From: Rhodobacter sp. SGA-6-6
Lineage (GTDB): Bacteria; Pseudomonadota; Alphaproteobacteria; Rhodobacterales; Rhodobacteraceae
NCBI RefSeq assembly: GCF_011043545.1
Contig: NZ_JAAKGP010000003.1
Span: 1 to 64,000 of the forward strand
DNA: 64,000 bases
Direction of reading: 5' to 3'
The position numbers and the translations under genes were made by a program. Within the stretch, counting starts at the first letter, position 1. The number at the start of each line of letters is the position of its first letter. Below are positions 1 through 7,804 of this stretch, piece by piece. The notes beneath the pieces are model-generated. The model worked only from the letters and a program-made list of their open reading frames with translations, searched no databases and was not told the DNA's origin.

Positions 1-153
1 AAGCCCCTCGTCGTCACATGCCAAGCCCTGACCATAGACCAAGCGGCGCAACCTCGCCTCAACCCGCGCCATCCCGTCCGGCAGCGTCGGGGCATCGCCC
101 TGGACGACCTCCGCCGCCCGGCGCTGGATGCCGGAGCGATCATCCCCGGGCAT
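1..153 (-). CDS. Partial unknown protein of the integrated element (N-terminal 51 codons)
   Basis: An open frame begins with ATG at 153 on the minus strand and runs without a stop off the left edge. It encodes a basic start (MPGDDRSGIQRRAAE) and an arginine-rich stretch. The start overlaps the end of the upstream gene (stop at 140-142) by 14 bases, so the two are probably co-transcribed. The purine-rich stretch before the ATG is a weak ribosome binding site. I do not recognise the family. The overlap and the shared direction with the integrase module make it likely to be a real gene of the mobile element. Confidence 0.5.
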   Translation of the reverse strand, partial: MPGDDRSGIQRRAAEVVQGDAPTLPDGMARVEARLRRLVYGQGLACDDEGL

Positions 154-673
154 TGGAGGTCTCTTCTCTGACCCGGTAAATTCCGCTCCGAAGGCCGGAC
201 GTGAACATGCCATCCGGGGTGTTCCAAACGAGCAAGACCGTAGGCGTCCCATCGCGGCGCACATGCGGTCGAACCTCGACTAGCCGGGCCAGACGCCGCC
301 CGATCATCATCTCGGTCCCGATAGCGGGCGGGGCGTCGAGATCGACCGCCGGGCGCTGGCGCTTTTTCGGCTTACCCTGCCGAGCCAGATGGATTTCCCG
401 GACGCGCCGGAAATGATCCGCGAGGATTGCGTCGATGACCTCGGGCGCGATGCCGCGATCCAGAAAAGCATCGCCGAGAATTGCGACATGATCCCGCCAG
501 AATTCCGCGCGCTCCTCCCGCGTCTGCATCGACTCCATCCACTCGGCGACCATCGCGTGATCCAGATCGGGAGCGCAGGAGGGGAGCGGGATGACAGCCG
601 CCGGGACCGCCCGGGGCGGACCCGGCTTTCGGTTCATCCGTCTGGTTCGGAGGACACGAAGCTCAGCCGACAC
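140..673 (-). CDS. Unknown protein of the integrated element
   Basis: A 177-residue protein that I do not recognise. It has a basic proline-rich start, a central charged helical part (EWMESMQTREERAEFWRDH) and a C-terminal part rich in R and V. No signal peptide or membrane segment is visible. I prefer the GTG start at 673 because GGGAGG lies about six bases upstream; the next ATG (637) has no ribosome binding site. It lies downstream of the RepA-like ATPase gene and is separated from it by the GGCAAAT repeat cluster. It is probably an accessory or replication-associated protein of the element, but this rests on position only. Confidence 0.55.
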   Translation of the reverse strand: MSAELRVLRTRRMNRKPGPPRAVPAAVIPLPSCAPDLDHAMVAEWMESMQTREERAEFWRDHVAILGDAFLDRGIAPEVIDAILADHFRRVREIHLARQGKPKKRQRPAVDLDAPPAIGTEMMIGRRLARLVEVRPHVRRDGTPTVLLVWNTPDGMFTSGLRSGIYRVREETSNARG

Positions 674-693
674 GATCTGCCTCCCACTGCCTT

Positions 694-880
694 GGCAAAT
701 CGTTCTGGCAAATGGCCCCCACCCCTATAGGGTGGGGGGCCGTCATTTGCCGATTTGCCGGGCGGCAAACGGATTGGCAAATTACGGGCAAACAGCGTGA
801 TTTGCCGTGATTTGCCGATTTGCCGAGGTGGCAAATGACGGGGAGGCAAATTTGCAGCGTAATTTGCCGGATCATTTGCC
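694..880. repeat. Cluster of about 15 GGCAAAT/ATTTGCC heptamers with a GC hairpin; iteron-like
   Basis: Within 187 bases the heptamer GGCAAAT or its complement ATTTGCC occurs about 13 times (for example at 694, 707, 745, 753, 776, 800, 810, 818, 830, 845, 862, 874), with GGCAAAC variants at 764 and 787. Both orientations are present and spacing is irregular, at 8 to 20 bases. A near-perfect hairpin at 714-741 (GGCCCCCACCC, loop, GGGTGGGGGGCC) sits inside. The last copy contains the stop codon of the RepA-like ATPase gene. Such clusters are typical of iteron replication origins or multi-site operators. No ORF on either strand explains the repetition. Confidence 0.7.
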
Positions 881-2056
881 GCCTCCATCCGCTTCTGCGA
901 CCTTCGGGACCGTGAACCACCCGGAGGTCGCCTCGGTCAGATTTCCGTCGAGGACGAGGCGCTTCAACAGCGCTCGCGCGTTCTCGCGTCCGGGCTTCGT
1001 GGCCGGGTCGGATTTCGTCAGTCCCGCGTCGCTGAACACATACGCTGCATCGCTGGCATTGAACCGACGATCCGGGAAGGCATCGGTCAGCAGGCGCAAG
1101 GCCGCCTCGGCGCGGCCATGCGCCGCCTGCGTCTTCACGGTGTTCAGGTCGAGGGCACCCCTGCTTGGTCCCCACGCTTCAATCACCTCATCCTTCTGCG
1201 GCGGCTGAGCTTGGACGACAACGGCGGATGTTACCTCGTCACCATCTTCGTCTCGCCCCAGCACAACCCGCTCGATTCCGAACCACAGAGATGCCGCTGT
1301 TGTGTCGTCCCGCTGCTTGCCCATCTTCATGCACGTCAACCCTTTGCCGTCATCGGGCTGAAAGATCGAAATTGCGGTGTCCACATCGCCGAGCAGGGAC
1401 GAGTGTCCGCGCATCCCCCGGCTGGCGTCCTTGCCCGAGTGGTGAATTACCATGACGTGTGCGCCGATGGCGCGTTGAAGCTTGCGACAGGCCGCCGCGA
1501 AGGCGGCCATGTCGCTGCCGCTGTTCTCGTCTCGACCCGGGCCGAGGCTCTTGTTCAGTGTGTCCACGACGATAAGGCTCGGCGGGCGATCCATGATCTC
1601 GCCGACCATCGCAATCACCGCTTCCACCTCGTCCTCGTCGCAAAGGCTAACCGCGAGCGGAAGGACCTGCATCCCCGCCTGCATGGCGCGGTTCACCAAA
1701 TCGGGATGGACCGCGCGGGCGGCGTGGACCCGGGCCGCGAAACCATCGTCGCCCTCGGCGGCGATATACAGGGCCGGACCGGCCTCCTTGGCGAGCCGGT
1801 GGCCGAACCAGCGATCAGCCCCGGCGGAAAGGTGCAAGGCCAGATCGAGCGCGAGGAAGGATTTACCGACATTCGGGGGTCCATAGATGACGGAAACCGC
1901 GCGTCGGTCGAGGACGCCCTTGACCAGATAGCGCCCCTTCAACACAAGCGGCAGCGCCGAGATGGGGCGCGCCGCGCCGAGGTAGCGCGCCAGCCGATCT
2001 TCGGCCCGTCGCGAGAGGCTGTCAGCGGGTTGCATGTCTTTAGATGCAGCCCTCAT
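872..2056 (-). CDS. RepA-like hexameric replicative helicase / AAA ATPase
   Basis: A 394-residue P-loop ATPase of the RepA/AAA_25 type (RecA fold, as in the hexameric helicase RepA of RSF1010). Walker A is GPPNVGKS at about residues 59-66, Walker B LIVVD at about 161-165, and the conserved IHHSGKD follows at about 204-210. The C-terminal third looks like a winged-helix DNA-binding part. It would move along or unwind DNA during replication of the element, or act as a transposition-type ATPase. Its start overlaps the stop of the upstream small gene by ATGA, so translation is coupled. The GGCAAAT cluster starts at its stop codon, which fits a helicase next to its origin. Confidence 0.8.
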   Translation of the reverse strand: MRAASKDMQPADSLSRRAEDRLARYLGAARPISALPLVLKGRYLVKGVLDRRAVSVIYGPPNVGKSFLALDLALHLSAGADRWFGHRLAKEAGPALYIAAEGDDGFAARVHAARAVHPDLVNRAMQAGMQVLPLAVSLCDEDEVEAVIAMVGEIMDRPPSLIVVDTLNKSLGPGRDENSGSDMAAFAAACRKLQRAIGAHVMVIHHSGKDASRGMRGHSSLLGDVDTAISIFQPDDGKGLTCMKMGKQRDDTTAASLWFGIERVVLGRDEDGDEVTSAVVVQAQPPQKDEVIEAWGPSRGALDLNTVKTQAAHGRAEAALRLLTDAFPDRRFNASDAAYVFSDAGLTKSDPATKPGRENARALLKRLVLDGNLTEATSGWFTVPKVAEADGGGK

Positions 2057-2496
2057 TCCGCACCTCCCGCCAGCACAGGGCCGCTTCCAGTCGCCGGGGG
2101 GTGACCCCCGGCGGCATCGCTCATCACGCTATTTTCGGGGTGGCGCGCGCGCATTTCGGCAAGCCGAGCCTTGCCCTCCGCCCGGCGGGCACCTTCGGCG
2201 GCAACCAGATGCAAAGGCTGGGGCACGAAGCTGTCATGGGCCGCGCCCTCGTGCCGGAGCGTGACCATCATGTCGCCCGGCAGGCCGTGCTGCGACAGCA
2301 GGACGTGCGCGCCATCGACCAGCGGATGCTCGGTCGCCTCGACCAGCAAGCGCCCGTCCTCTGTGAGCGCATCCCAGCGGAGGCGCAGGCCCGCCCTCTC
2401 CGACCTCTGGGAAAGGGTCGGCCACGGAACCCGCCGGGCGACAATGCGAACGACAGCCCCGCCGGTATCGGGCGGGGCGTGGATGTTGGTCTCCAT
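2053..2496 (-). CDS. Unknown small protein between alpA-like and repA-like genes
   Basis: A 147-residue protein without a recognised domain. It begins METNIHAPPDT and contains a VVRIVARRVPWPTL stretch and a segment around GLPGDMMVTLRHEG. The ATG at 2496 lies two bases after the alpA-like stop, and the gene's own stop overlaps the ATPase start by ATGA, so the three genes form one coupled operon. An in-frame extension upstream to 2532 would overlap alpA and is less likely. It may be a replication accessory factor, judged only by position. Confidence 0.55.
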   Translation of the reverse strand: METNIHAPPDTGGAVVRIVARRVPWPTLSQRSERAGLRLRWDALTEDGRLLVEATEHPLVDGAHVLLSQHGLPGDMMVTLRHEGAAHDSFVPQPLHLVAAEGARRAEGKARLAEMRARHPENSVMSDAAGGHPPATGSGPVLAGGAE

Positions 2497-2498
2497 GA

Positions 2499-2678
2499 TC
2501 AGGCCGCCGCCCCGGCCTTCTCGGCCTCCCATTTTTCGATGTCGGTTAGCCGCCAGCGGACGCAGCCGGGCGAGAGGCGCACGGGGTGCGGGAAGCTCGG
2601 ATCGACCTTGAGCCAGCGCCAGACAGTCGGGCGCGACACGTCATAACGCGATGCAATTTGCTTATCCGTGAGGAACAT
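2499..2678 (-). CDS. AlpA-family / excisionase-like helix-turn-helix regulator
   Basis: A 59-residue protein with the MerR-like winged helix of AlpA and excisionases. It begins MFLTDKQIASRYDVSRPTVW, and the recognition helix is around residues 11-22 (RYDVSRPTVWRW). A short wing and the end (RWRLTDIEKWEAEKA) are typical of AlpA proteins that control integrases of islands and satellite prophages. The ATG at 2678 is preceded by GGAAGGTGACA, a good ribosome binding site, and is preferred over an upstream in-frame start at 2855. It is the first gene of the alpA, small protein, repA operon and probably controls that operon and/or int. Confidence 0.8.
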   Translation of the reverse strand: MFLTDKQIASRYDVSRPTVWRWLKVDPSFPHPVRLSPGCVRWRLTDIEKWEAEKAGAAA

Positions 2679-2829
2679 TGTCACCTTCCGTTCTAAGTGG
2701 AAGGCCCTATTATTGACCCGTCTAAATTGAGGTAAAGGGGGGCAATCGCCGGAAGACCCTTCACCTCCCTGAAATACATGCCTGTCAAGGGGAAATATTT
2801 GCATTGGCGAAAGAAATACCGGGGCAAAG

Positions 2830-2880
2830 TTGGGATTTAATCCCAATTCACCCACGCATTACTTTGGGATTATTTCCCAA
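2830..2880. promoter_or_regulatory. Pair of TTGGGATT palindromes, candidate operator between int and the alpA operon
   Basis: TTGGGATT-T-AATCCCAA at 2830-2846 is a perfect 17-base inverted repeat. A second, slightly degenerate copy (TTGGGATT-A-TTTCCCAA) lies at 2864-2880. The centres are 34 bases apart, about three helical turns. A further TTCCCA follows at 2885. The pair is 150 bases upstream of the alpA-like start and 13 bases downstream of the integrase stop, where an operator for the alpA operon is expected. This stretch is much richer in A+T than its surroundings. Confidence 0.5.
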
Positions 2881-2892
2881 TCCGTTCCCATT

Positions 2893-4224
2893 TCATCTCG
2901 AAACATTAGCCTGCGGGAATTGGACGACCACGCCCGCATCGCGCCCGGCGAGATAGTCCGACCACGCTTGCATCATCGCACGGCGGCGCTCGATCATATC
3001 CGTTCGGCGATACGCACGCTCGACCGCGCTCCCGACTGTATGGGCAAGCGCGATCTCGGCCATGTCGCGGTCATAGCCGCGCTCGGCGGCCCAATCGCGG
3101 AATGACGACCGCAGGCCATGGGGCACGGCGGCCTTGCCGCTGCGGGGGTCGCGCCAGCCCGCCTTCGCCGGGTCATGCCCGGCCAAGGCGGCGGCCTTCT
3201 CGGCGCGCTCCTGCATATCGCGCATGACCTTGCTGATGGTCATGTCGCTCATCTGCTTGCCCGTGATGGAAGGGAACACCAGCGGCTGGTCCTTCATCTT
3301 CGGCACGGCCTTGAGCAGCGCCACAGCCGCCGGAGATAGCGGGACGCGGTGTTCGCGGTCCATCTTCATCCTACTCGCGGGGATCACCCACATCGCGGCG
3401 TCTAGGTCGATCTCGTCCCATGTCGCGCCCCGGACCTCGCCCGACCGGCTGGCGCACAAAGCTGCGAATCGCAGCGCCTGCGCACCCATGTCCTCCCGCT
3501 TCAACACCTCGGCCCACCAGCGAGGCACGTCCGACACAGCCAGCGCCGGGAAGTTGCCGGTTTTGCCCTTCTCCACCTGCGCGGGGGCGGGGAGCAGTTC
3601 CTTCAAGTTGCCGCCCCATCTGGCCGGATTATCGCCGCTCCGGTGCCCCTTGACTGTGGCCCACGAGAGGATGCCTTCTAGATAGCCGCGAAGCTTTTGG
3701 CCGGTGTCCGGCTTCTCCGACCAGACCTCTTGCAGGGCGCGCACGATGTCCTGAACCGTGATCGACTGGACCGTCAGCTTGCCAAGCTCGGGCAGCGCAT
3801 ACCGCGTGATCGTGGACTTAATCGCTTTCTGGCTTTTCTCGGGCCGGTCGCTCATCTTCGCGGCCAGCCATTTGTCCATCGCATCCGCGAACAGCAAGTT
3901 CCGGGCCGATGCCGCCGCCAAAGCGGCGCGCACGGCCTTCTTCTCCTCTATCGGATCAATCCCGGCAGCGACCTTGCGCTTCGCCTCTCTGGCCTTCTCC
4001 CGCGCCTCTGCAAGCCCGACCTCGGGGAATGCACCTAGCCCGATGACCCTGCGTCGGTCGCCAATCACGGTTCGCAGAACCCACGACTTCGTTCCGGCGG
4101 CGGTGATCTGTAGCCGCAGTCCGGCCACGCCTCCGACATCTATCCAGTGATGACGGTCCGTTCCGCCCGGATGTGTTGCCCGCTTGATGTCCAGCGGTCC
4201 CAATTCTTTCGCCCGTCTCGGCAT
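2893..4224 (-). CDS. P4-type tyrosine recombinase / integrase
   Basis: A site-specific recombinase of the P4 integrase class with an N-terminal DUF4102-type DNA-binding domain (LGPLDIKRATHPGGTDRHHW, then the GLRLQI strand), a SAM-like core-binding domain and a C-terminal catalytic domain. Catalytic residues are visible: the first Arg in ASRSGEVRGATW, HGLR (His-x-x-Arg), the His of ALAHTVG, and the Tyr nucleophile in VERAYRR near the end. I choose the ATG at 4224 (443 residues, MPRRAKELG) because GGAG lies six bases upstream. The ATG at 4251 would add nine residues. This gene marks the right-hand end of the element. Confidence 0.9.
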   Translation of the reverse strand: MPRRAKELGPLDIKRATHPGGTDRHHWIDVGGVAGLRLQITAAGTKSWVLRTVIGDRRRVIGLGAFPEVGLAEAREKAREAKRKVAAGIDPIEEKKAVRAALAAASARNLLFADAMDKWLAAKMSDRPEKSQKAIKSTITRYALPELGKLTVQSITVQDIVRALQEVWSEKPDTGQKLRGYLEGILSWATVKGHRSGDNPARWGGNLKELLPAPAQVEKGKTGNFPALAVSDVPRWWAEVLKREDMGAQALRFAALCASRSGEVRGATWDEIDLDAAMWVIPASRMKMDREHRVPLSPAAVALLKAVPKMKDQPLVFPSITGKQMSDMTISKVMRDMQERAEKAAALAGHDPAKAGWRDPRSGKAAVPHGLRSSFRDWAAERGYDRDMAEIALAHTVGSAVERAYRRTDMIERRRAMMQAWSDYLAGRDAGVVVQFPQANVSR

Positions 4225-4613
4225 CTCGATCTCCAGCGCTATGGGAAGCATGTTGGATGCGGAATCGAAACCGCCCCCGATAATCCGCTATCCTCTCTGC
4301 TATCCATAAACCTTGCTACAAAACGATATTTTGCGCAACAGCGTTTGACGAGAAATCGGAGCTAAGTCACGGGAATGATTGCAGGTATTTGACTGGATGA
4401 AACAGAACGGAACACGCAAAAACAGGCTCTTGGCCCCCGCTACCCGCTCCAGAATTCCCGATAGGATGACGGCGAAGCGACGGCCCCGTTGCGGGACGGT
4501 TTCTCTGCCCCCAAAACCCGGTCCCCCAACCCGTCGCAATTCCCTCACGCCAGCTTCACCCGGCTGTTGCACGGCCCGGGTAGACGGCGGGGCGAATTGT
4601 CCCGAGGTGCCAC
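4225..4613. other. Non-coding junction between mobile element and chromosome
   Basis: No gene is supported in these 389 bases. The integrase promoter must lie here on the minus strand, and the element boundary (attachment site) is expected here too. I see no complete tRNA. A short hairpin at 4259-4274, read on the minus strand as GCGG-TTTCGATT-CCGC, resembles a T-arm remnant. There is a short direct repeat GCTATCC at 4287 and 4299. GAGGTG just before 4614 is the ribosome binding site of the next gene. Confidence 0.4.
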
Positions 4614-6776
4614 ATGAAGACCCGACTGCTGTCCGCCGCATCCCTGCTTGCCCTGATCACCAGCCCGACCCTTGCCGAGAGCTTCAACCGCATCGCCTCC
4701 TTCCCGGTGGTCGCCAACATGGCCGAGGGCGAGGACAAGGCCCGCACCTCCTCGGCCGAGATCATCTCGGTCTCGGAGGACGGCAATACGCTGATCTACA
4801 CCGACAGCCCGCTGGGCGGCGTCGGGCTGATCGACATCACCGATGCGGCGGCCCCGAAGGCGCTGGGCAACATAGACCTGAAGGGCGAGCCGACCACCGC
4901 CCATATCATCGCGGGCAAGGCCTTCGTCGGGGTCAACACCTCCGAAAGCCGCGCCAATCCGTCCGGCCGCCTCGCGGTGATCGACCTCGCCTCGGCGACG
5001 GAAGTGGAGTCCTGCGATCTGGGCGGCCAGCCGGATTCGGTGGCGGTGGCGCCCGACGGCAGCTTCCTTGCCGTGGCGGTCGAGAACGAGCGCGACGAGG
5101 AGGCCGGCGACGGCGGCCTGCCGCAGATGCCGGCCGGCTATGTCGTCAAGCTGCCGCTGGACGAGGGCAATCTCGATTGCGCCGGGTTGCAGAAGATCGA
5201 CCTGACCGGGCTGGCCGCGGTCGGGGCCGAGGATCCCGAGCCGGAGTTCGTCGATGTCAACGCGGCGGGCGAGATCGTCGTCACGCTGCAGGAGAACAAC
5301 CACATCGTGGTGATCGGCGCCGACGGCGCGGTCGCCGCGCATTTCCCGGCCGGCGCGGTGGTGCTGGAGGGCGTCGACACCCGCACCGACGGCAGGCTGG
5401 ACTTCACCGCCGCCACCGACCCGATCCCGCGGGAGCCGGATGCGGTGAAATGGCTGGATGCCGATCATTTCGCCACCGCGAACGAGGGCGACTGGAAGGG
5501 CGGCTCGCGCGGCTTCACCATCTGGAACAAGGACGGCACCGTGGTCTTCGAGTCCGGCGCCGCGCTGGAACATGCCATCGCCGAGATCGGCCACTATCCC
5601 GAGAAGCGCTCGAAAGCCAAGGGGATCGAGCCGGAAGGGATGGAATTCGCCCGTTTCGGCGAGGTGCCGTATCTCTTCATCCTGTCCGAGCGCGGCTCGG
5701 TCGTCGCGGCCTATGATGTGACCGACCTGACCGCGCCGAAGCTGGTGCAGCTGCTGCCCTCGGGCATCTCGCCGGAGGGTGCGGTGGCGATCCCGGCGCG
5801 CAACCTGTTGGTGACGGCGAACGAGGCCGACCTGGGCGAAGACGGCGCCGCCCGGGCGCATGTGATGATCTACCAACTGTCGGATGCGGCTCCGGCCTAT
5901 CCGATGCTGACCTCGGCCGGCACCGAGGACCTGATCGGCTGGGGCGCGCTCGGGGCGCTGGCTTCGGTCGAAGGAGTGGAGGGCCGGCTGTTCGCGGCCT
6001 CGGACAGCGTCTATGGCGCGATGCCCTCGATCTACGAGATCGACATCACGCAGACCCCGGCGCGGATCGTGGCGCAGACCGTGGTCACGCGCGGCGGCGA
6101 ACCGGCGCAGAAGCTGGACATCGAGGGGCTGACCTCGGATGGCGAGGGCGGCTTCTGGCTGGCCAACGAGGGCGACGCGGCGAAGCTGGTGCCGCACGCG
6201 ATCCTGCATGTGGATGCGAAGGGCGAGATCAAGAAGGAAATCTCGCTGCCGATCGACCTGCTGGCGCAGCAGACCCGCTTCGGCGCCGAGGGGATCGCCA
6301 GGGTGGGCGATAGGCTCTGGGTCGCCATGCAGCGCGAGTGGGGCGACGATCCGAAGGGGCAGGTGAAGCTGCTCTCCTACGATCTGGAGTCCGAAGAATG
6401 GGGAGCGGTGGCCTGGCCGCTGGAGCCGAAGGGCGAGGGCTGGATCGGCCTGTCGGAACTGGCGGTGAAGGGCGACCACCTCTACGTTGTCGAACGCGAC
6501 AACCTGATCGGCGATGCTGCCGTGGTGAAGAAGGTGTTCCGGGTGAAGCTGGAGGACCTGACGCCGGCGAAGCTGGGCGAGACCCTGCCGGTGGTGGCGA
6601 AGGAAGAGGTGCTGGACCTGATCCCGGCGCTGAAGTCGCTGACCAACGGCTATGTCGTCGACAAGGTCGAGGGGCTGGCCTTCGACCATGAGGGCAATGC
6701 CTGGATCGTCACCGACAACGACGGCACCGACGACAGCTCGGGCGAGACGTTGTTCTGGAACGCCGGGCAGCTCTGA
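4614..6776 (+). CDS. Secreted esterase-like/phytase-like beta-propeller protein
   Basis: A 720-residue exported protein. It starts with a signal peptide (MKTRLLSAASLLALITSPTLA, probable cleavage before ESFNR). The first half is a repeat-rich propeller of the choice-of-anchor/LVIVD type (VSEDGNTLIYTDSPLGGVGLIDITD). The last 300 residues match the 'esterase-like activity of phytase' domain, with KLDIEGLTSDGEGGFWLANEGD and KVEGLAFDHEGNAWIVTDNDG. It probably hydrolyses phosphate esters or binds metal in the periplasm, but the substrate is unknown. It is monocistronic and converges on the lysR gene, with a terminator hairpin between them. Confidence 0.8.
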   Translation: MKTRLLSAASLLALITSPTLAESFNRIASFPVVANMAEGEDKARTSSAEIISVSEDGNTLIYTDSPLGGVGLIDITDAAAPKALGNIDLKGEPTTAHIIAGKAFVGVNTSESRANPSGRLAVIDLASATEVESCDLGGQPDSVAVAPDGSFLAVAVENERDEEAGDGGLPQMPAGYVVKLPLDEGNLDCAGLQKIDLTGLAAVGAEDPEPEFVDVNAAGEIVVTLQENNHIVVIGADGAVAAHFPAGAVVLEGVDTRTDGRLDFTAATDPIPREPDAVKWLDADHFATANEGDWKGGSRGFTIWNKDGTVVFESGAALEHAIAEIGHYPEKRSKAKGIEPEGMEFARFGEVPYLFILSERGSVVAAYDVTDLTAPKLVQLLPSGISPEGAVAIPARNLLVTANEADLGEDGAARAHVMIYQLSDAAPAYPMLTSAGTEDLIGWGALGALASVEGVEGRLFAASDSVYGAMPSIYEIDITQTPARIVAQTVVTRGGEPAQKLDIEGLTSDGEGGFWLANEGDAAKLVPHAILHVDAKGEIKKEISLPIDLLAQQTRFGAEGIARVGDRLWVAMQREWGDDPKGQVKLLSYDLESEEWGAVAWPLEPKGEGWIGLSELAVKGDHLYVVERDNLIGDAAVVKKVFRVKLEDLTPAKLGETLPVVAKEEVLDLIPALKSLTNGYVVDKVEGLAFDHEGNAWIVTDNDGTDDSSGETLFWNAGQL

Positions 6777-6793
6777 ACGACCTGTCGGAAGAC

Positions 6794-6819
6794 GACGGGC
6801 CGCCTTGGAGCGGCCCGTC
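6794..6819. terminator. Bidirectional terminator hairpin
   Basis: GACGGGCCGC, a six-base loop and GCGGCCCGTC form a perfect 10-bp stem between two convergent genes: the esterase-like gene ends at 6776 and the lysR-like gene at 6832. There is no long T-run, as is common in GC-rich alphaproteobacteria. Confidence 0.6.
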
Positions 6820-6831
6820 CGGCTTTGGCGG

Positions 6832-7701
6832 TCAGCCCGACAGGGCGCGGCAGCACCAGTCCCAGGCTGCCTCGGCCGCCTTGCCGGGCGCGGAGCGCTT
6901 GCGGACCAGGTAGAAGTCGGGGCCGGCCGCCAGGGTTTCCGCCGCCACCTGCACCAGCCGGCCGGCGGCGAGGTCGGCGGCCACGAAGGCGCGGCAGGCC
7001 AGCGCCACCCCCTGGCCGGCCAGCGCCGCCTCCAGCGCCAGCGCGGTCTGGTTGAACACCGCGCCGGGCAGTTTTTCTGCTGTCCGCAGGAAGGCCGGCC
7101 AATGGCCGTGTGCATCGTGCAAGAGCGGCATCCGGCGCAGGGCCTGCGGCTCCAGCGGCAGCTTCATCTCCCCGACCAGATGCGGGCTGGCGACGGCGAT
7201 CAGCTCATGCCGGAACAGCAGCCGCGCTTCCAGCCCCGGGGCGAAGGGCGGGCGGGTCTGGCGGACGGCGATGTCCACCCGGTCGCGGTCGAAGTCCGAC
7301 AGCGCCTCGGTCGCCAGCGTGCGCAGCTCCACCCCCGGCAGGGCGGCATGGAACTCGGCCAGCCGCGGGATCAGCAGCCGCGTCGCCACCGTGGGCGTGG
7401 TGCTGATCGTCACCGTCCCGGGCCGGGCCAGCAAGCGGGCGGTGGCCTCGTCCAGCGTGTCGAAGGCGCGGCTGGCCTCGGCCAGATAGGCCGCGCCCTG
7501 CGGCGTCAGCGCCAGCCCGCGCGGCAGGCGGCGGAACAGGGCCAGCCCCAGCCGATCCTCCAGCCCGCGGACCTGCTGGGCGACGGCGCCCTGCGTCACC
7601 CCCAGCTCCTCGGCCGCGGCGCGGAAGCTGAGGCGGCGGCCGGCGGTCTCGAAGGCGCGCAGCGCGTTCAGCGGCGGGAGGTGGCGGCGGGATCGGGTCA
7701 T
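6832..7701 (-). CDS. LysR-family transcriptional regulator (GcvA-like)
   Basis: A 289-residue LysR-type regulator. The N-terminal winged helix-turn-helix covers residues 5-65 (PLNALRAFETAGRRLSFRAA, then AEELGVTQGAVAQQVRGLE), followed by a LysR substrate-binding domain. The spelling PPLNALRAFE is usual for the GcvA/AmpR branch. I start at the ATG at 7701 (MTRSRRHLPPLN) rather than the longer frame, because the divergent operator would otherwise be coding. It is divergent from the SDR gene at 7805 and the 103-base gap carries a perfect inverted repeat, so it probably regulates itself and the SDR. Confidence 0.88.
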   Translation of the reverse strand: MTRSRRHLPPLNALRAFETAGRRLSFRAAAEELGVTQGAVAQQVRGLEDRLGLALFRRLPRGLALTPQGAAYLAEASRAFDTLDEATARLLARPGTVTISTTPTVATRLLIPRLAEFHAALPGVELRTLATEALSDFDRDRVDIAVRQTRPPFAPGLEARLLFRHELIAVASPHLVGEMKLPLEPQALRRMPLLHDAHGHWPAFLRTAEKLPGAVFNQTALALEAALAGQGVALACRAFVAADLAAGRLVQVAAETLAAGPDFYLVRKRSAPGKAAEAAWDWCCRALSG

Positions 7702-7705
7702 GTCA

Positions 7706-7728
7706 AGACTGCAGGTTTTCTGCAGTCT
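7706..7728. promoter_or_regulatory. Inverted repeat, candidate LysR-type operator
   Basis: AGACTGCAG, spacer GTTTT, CTGCAGTCT: perfect 9-base arms five bases in front of the lysR-like start codon, in the gap shared with the divergent SDR gene. It contains a T-N11-A arrangement typical of LysR-family sites. Confidence 0.6.
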
Positions 7729-7804
7729 GGCAGCTTTCTTTCTGGCGCGAAAGCCCGGGGGCAATGTGGCATGATGGCGGCGGCAAGACAGGAAGGAGGC
7801 CGGG

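Noticed and set aside
694-880. Possible CRISPR array
   Set aside because: The repeat unit is only seven bases, in both orientations and with irregular spacing; there are no uniform spacers and no cas genes.
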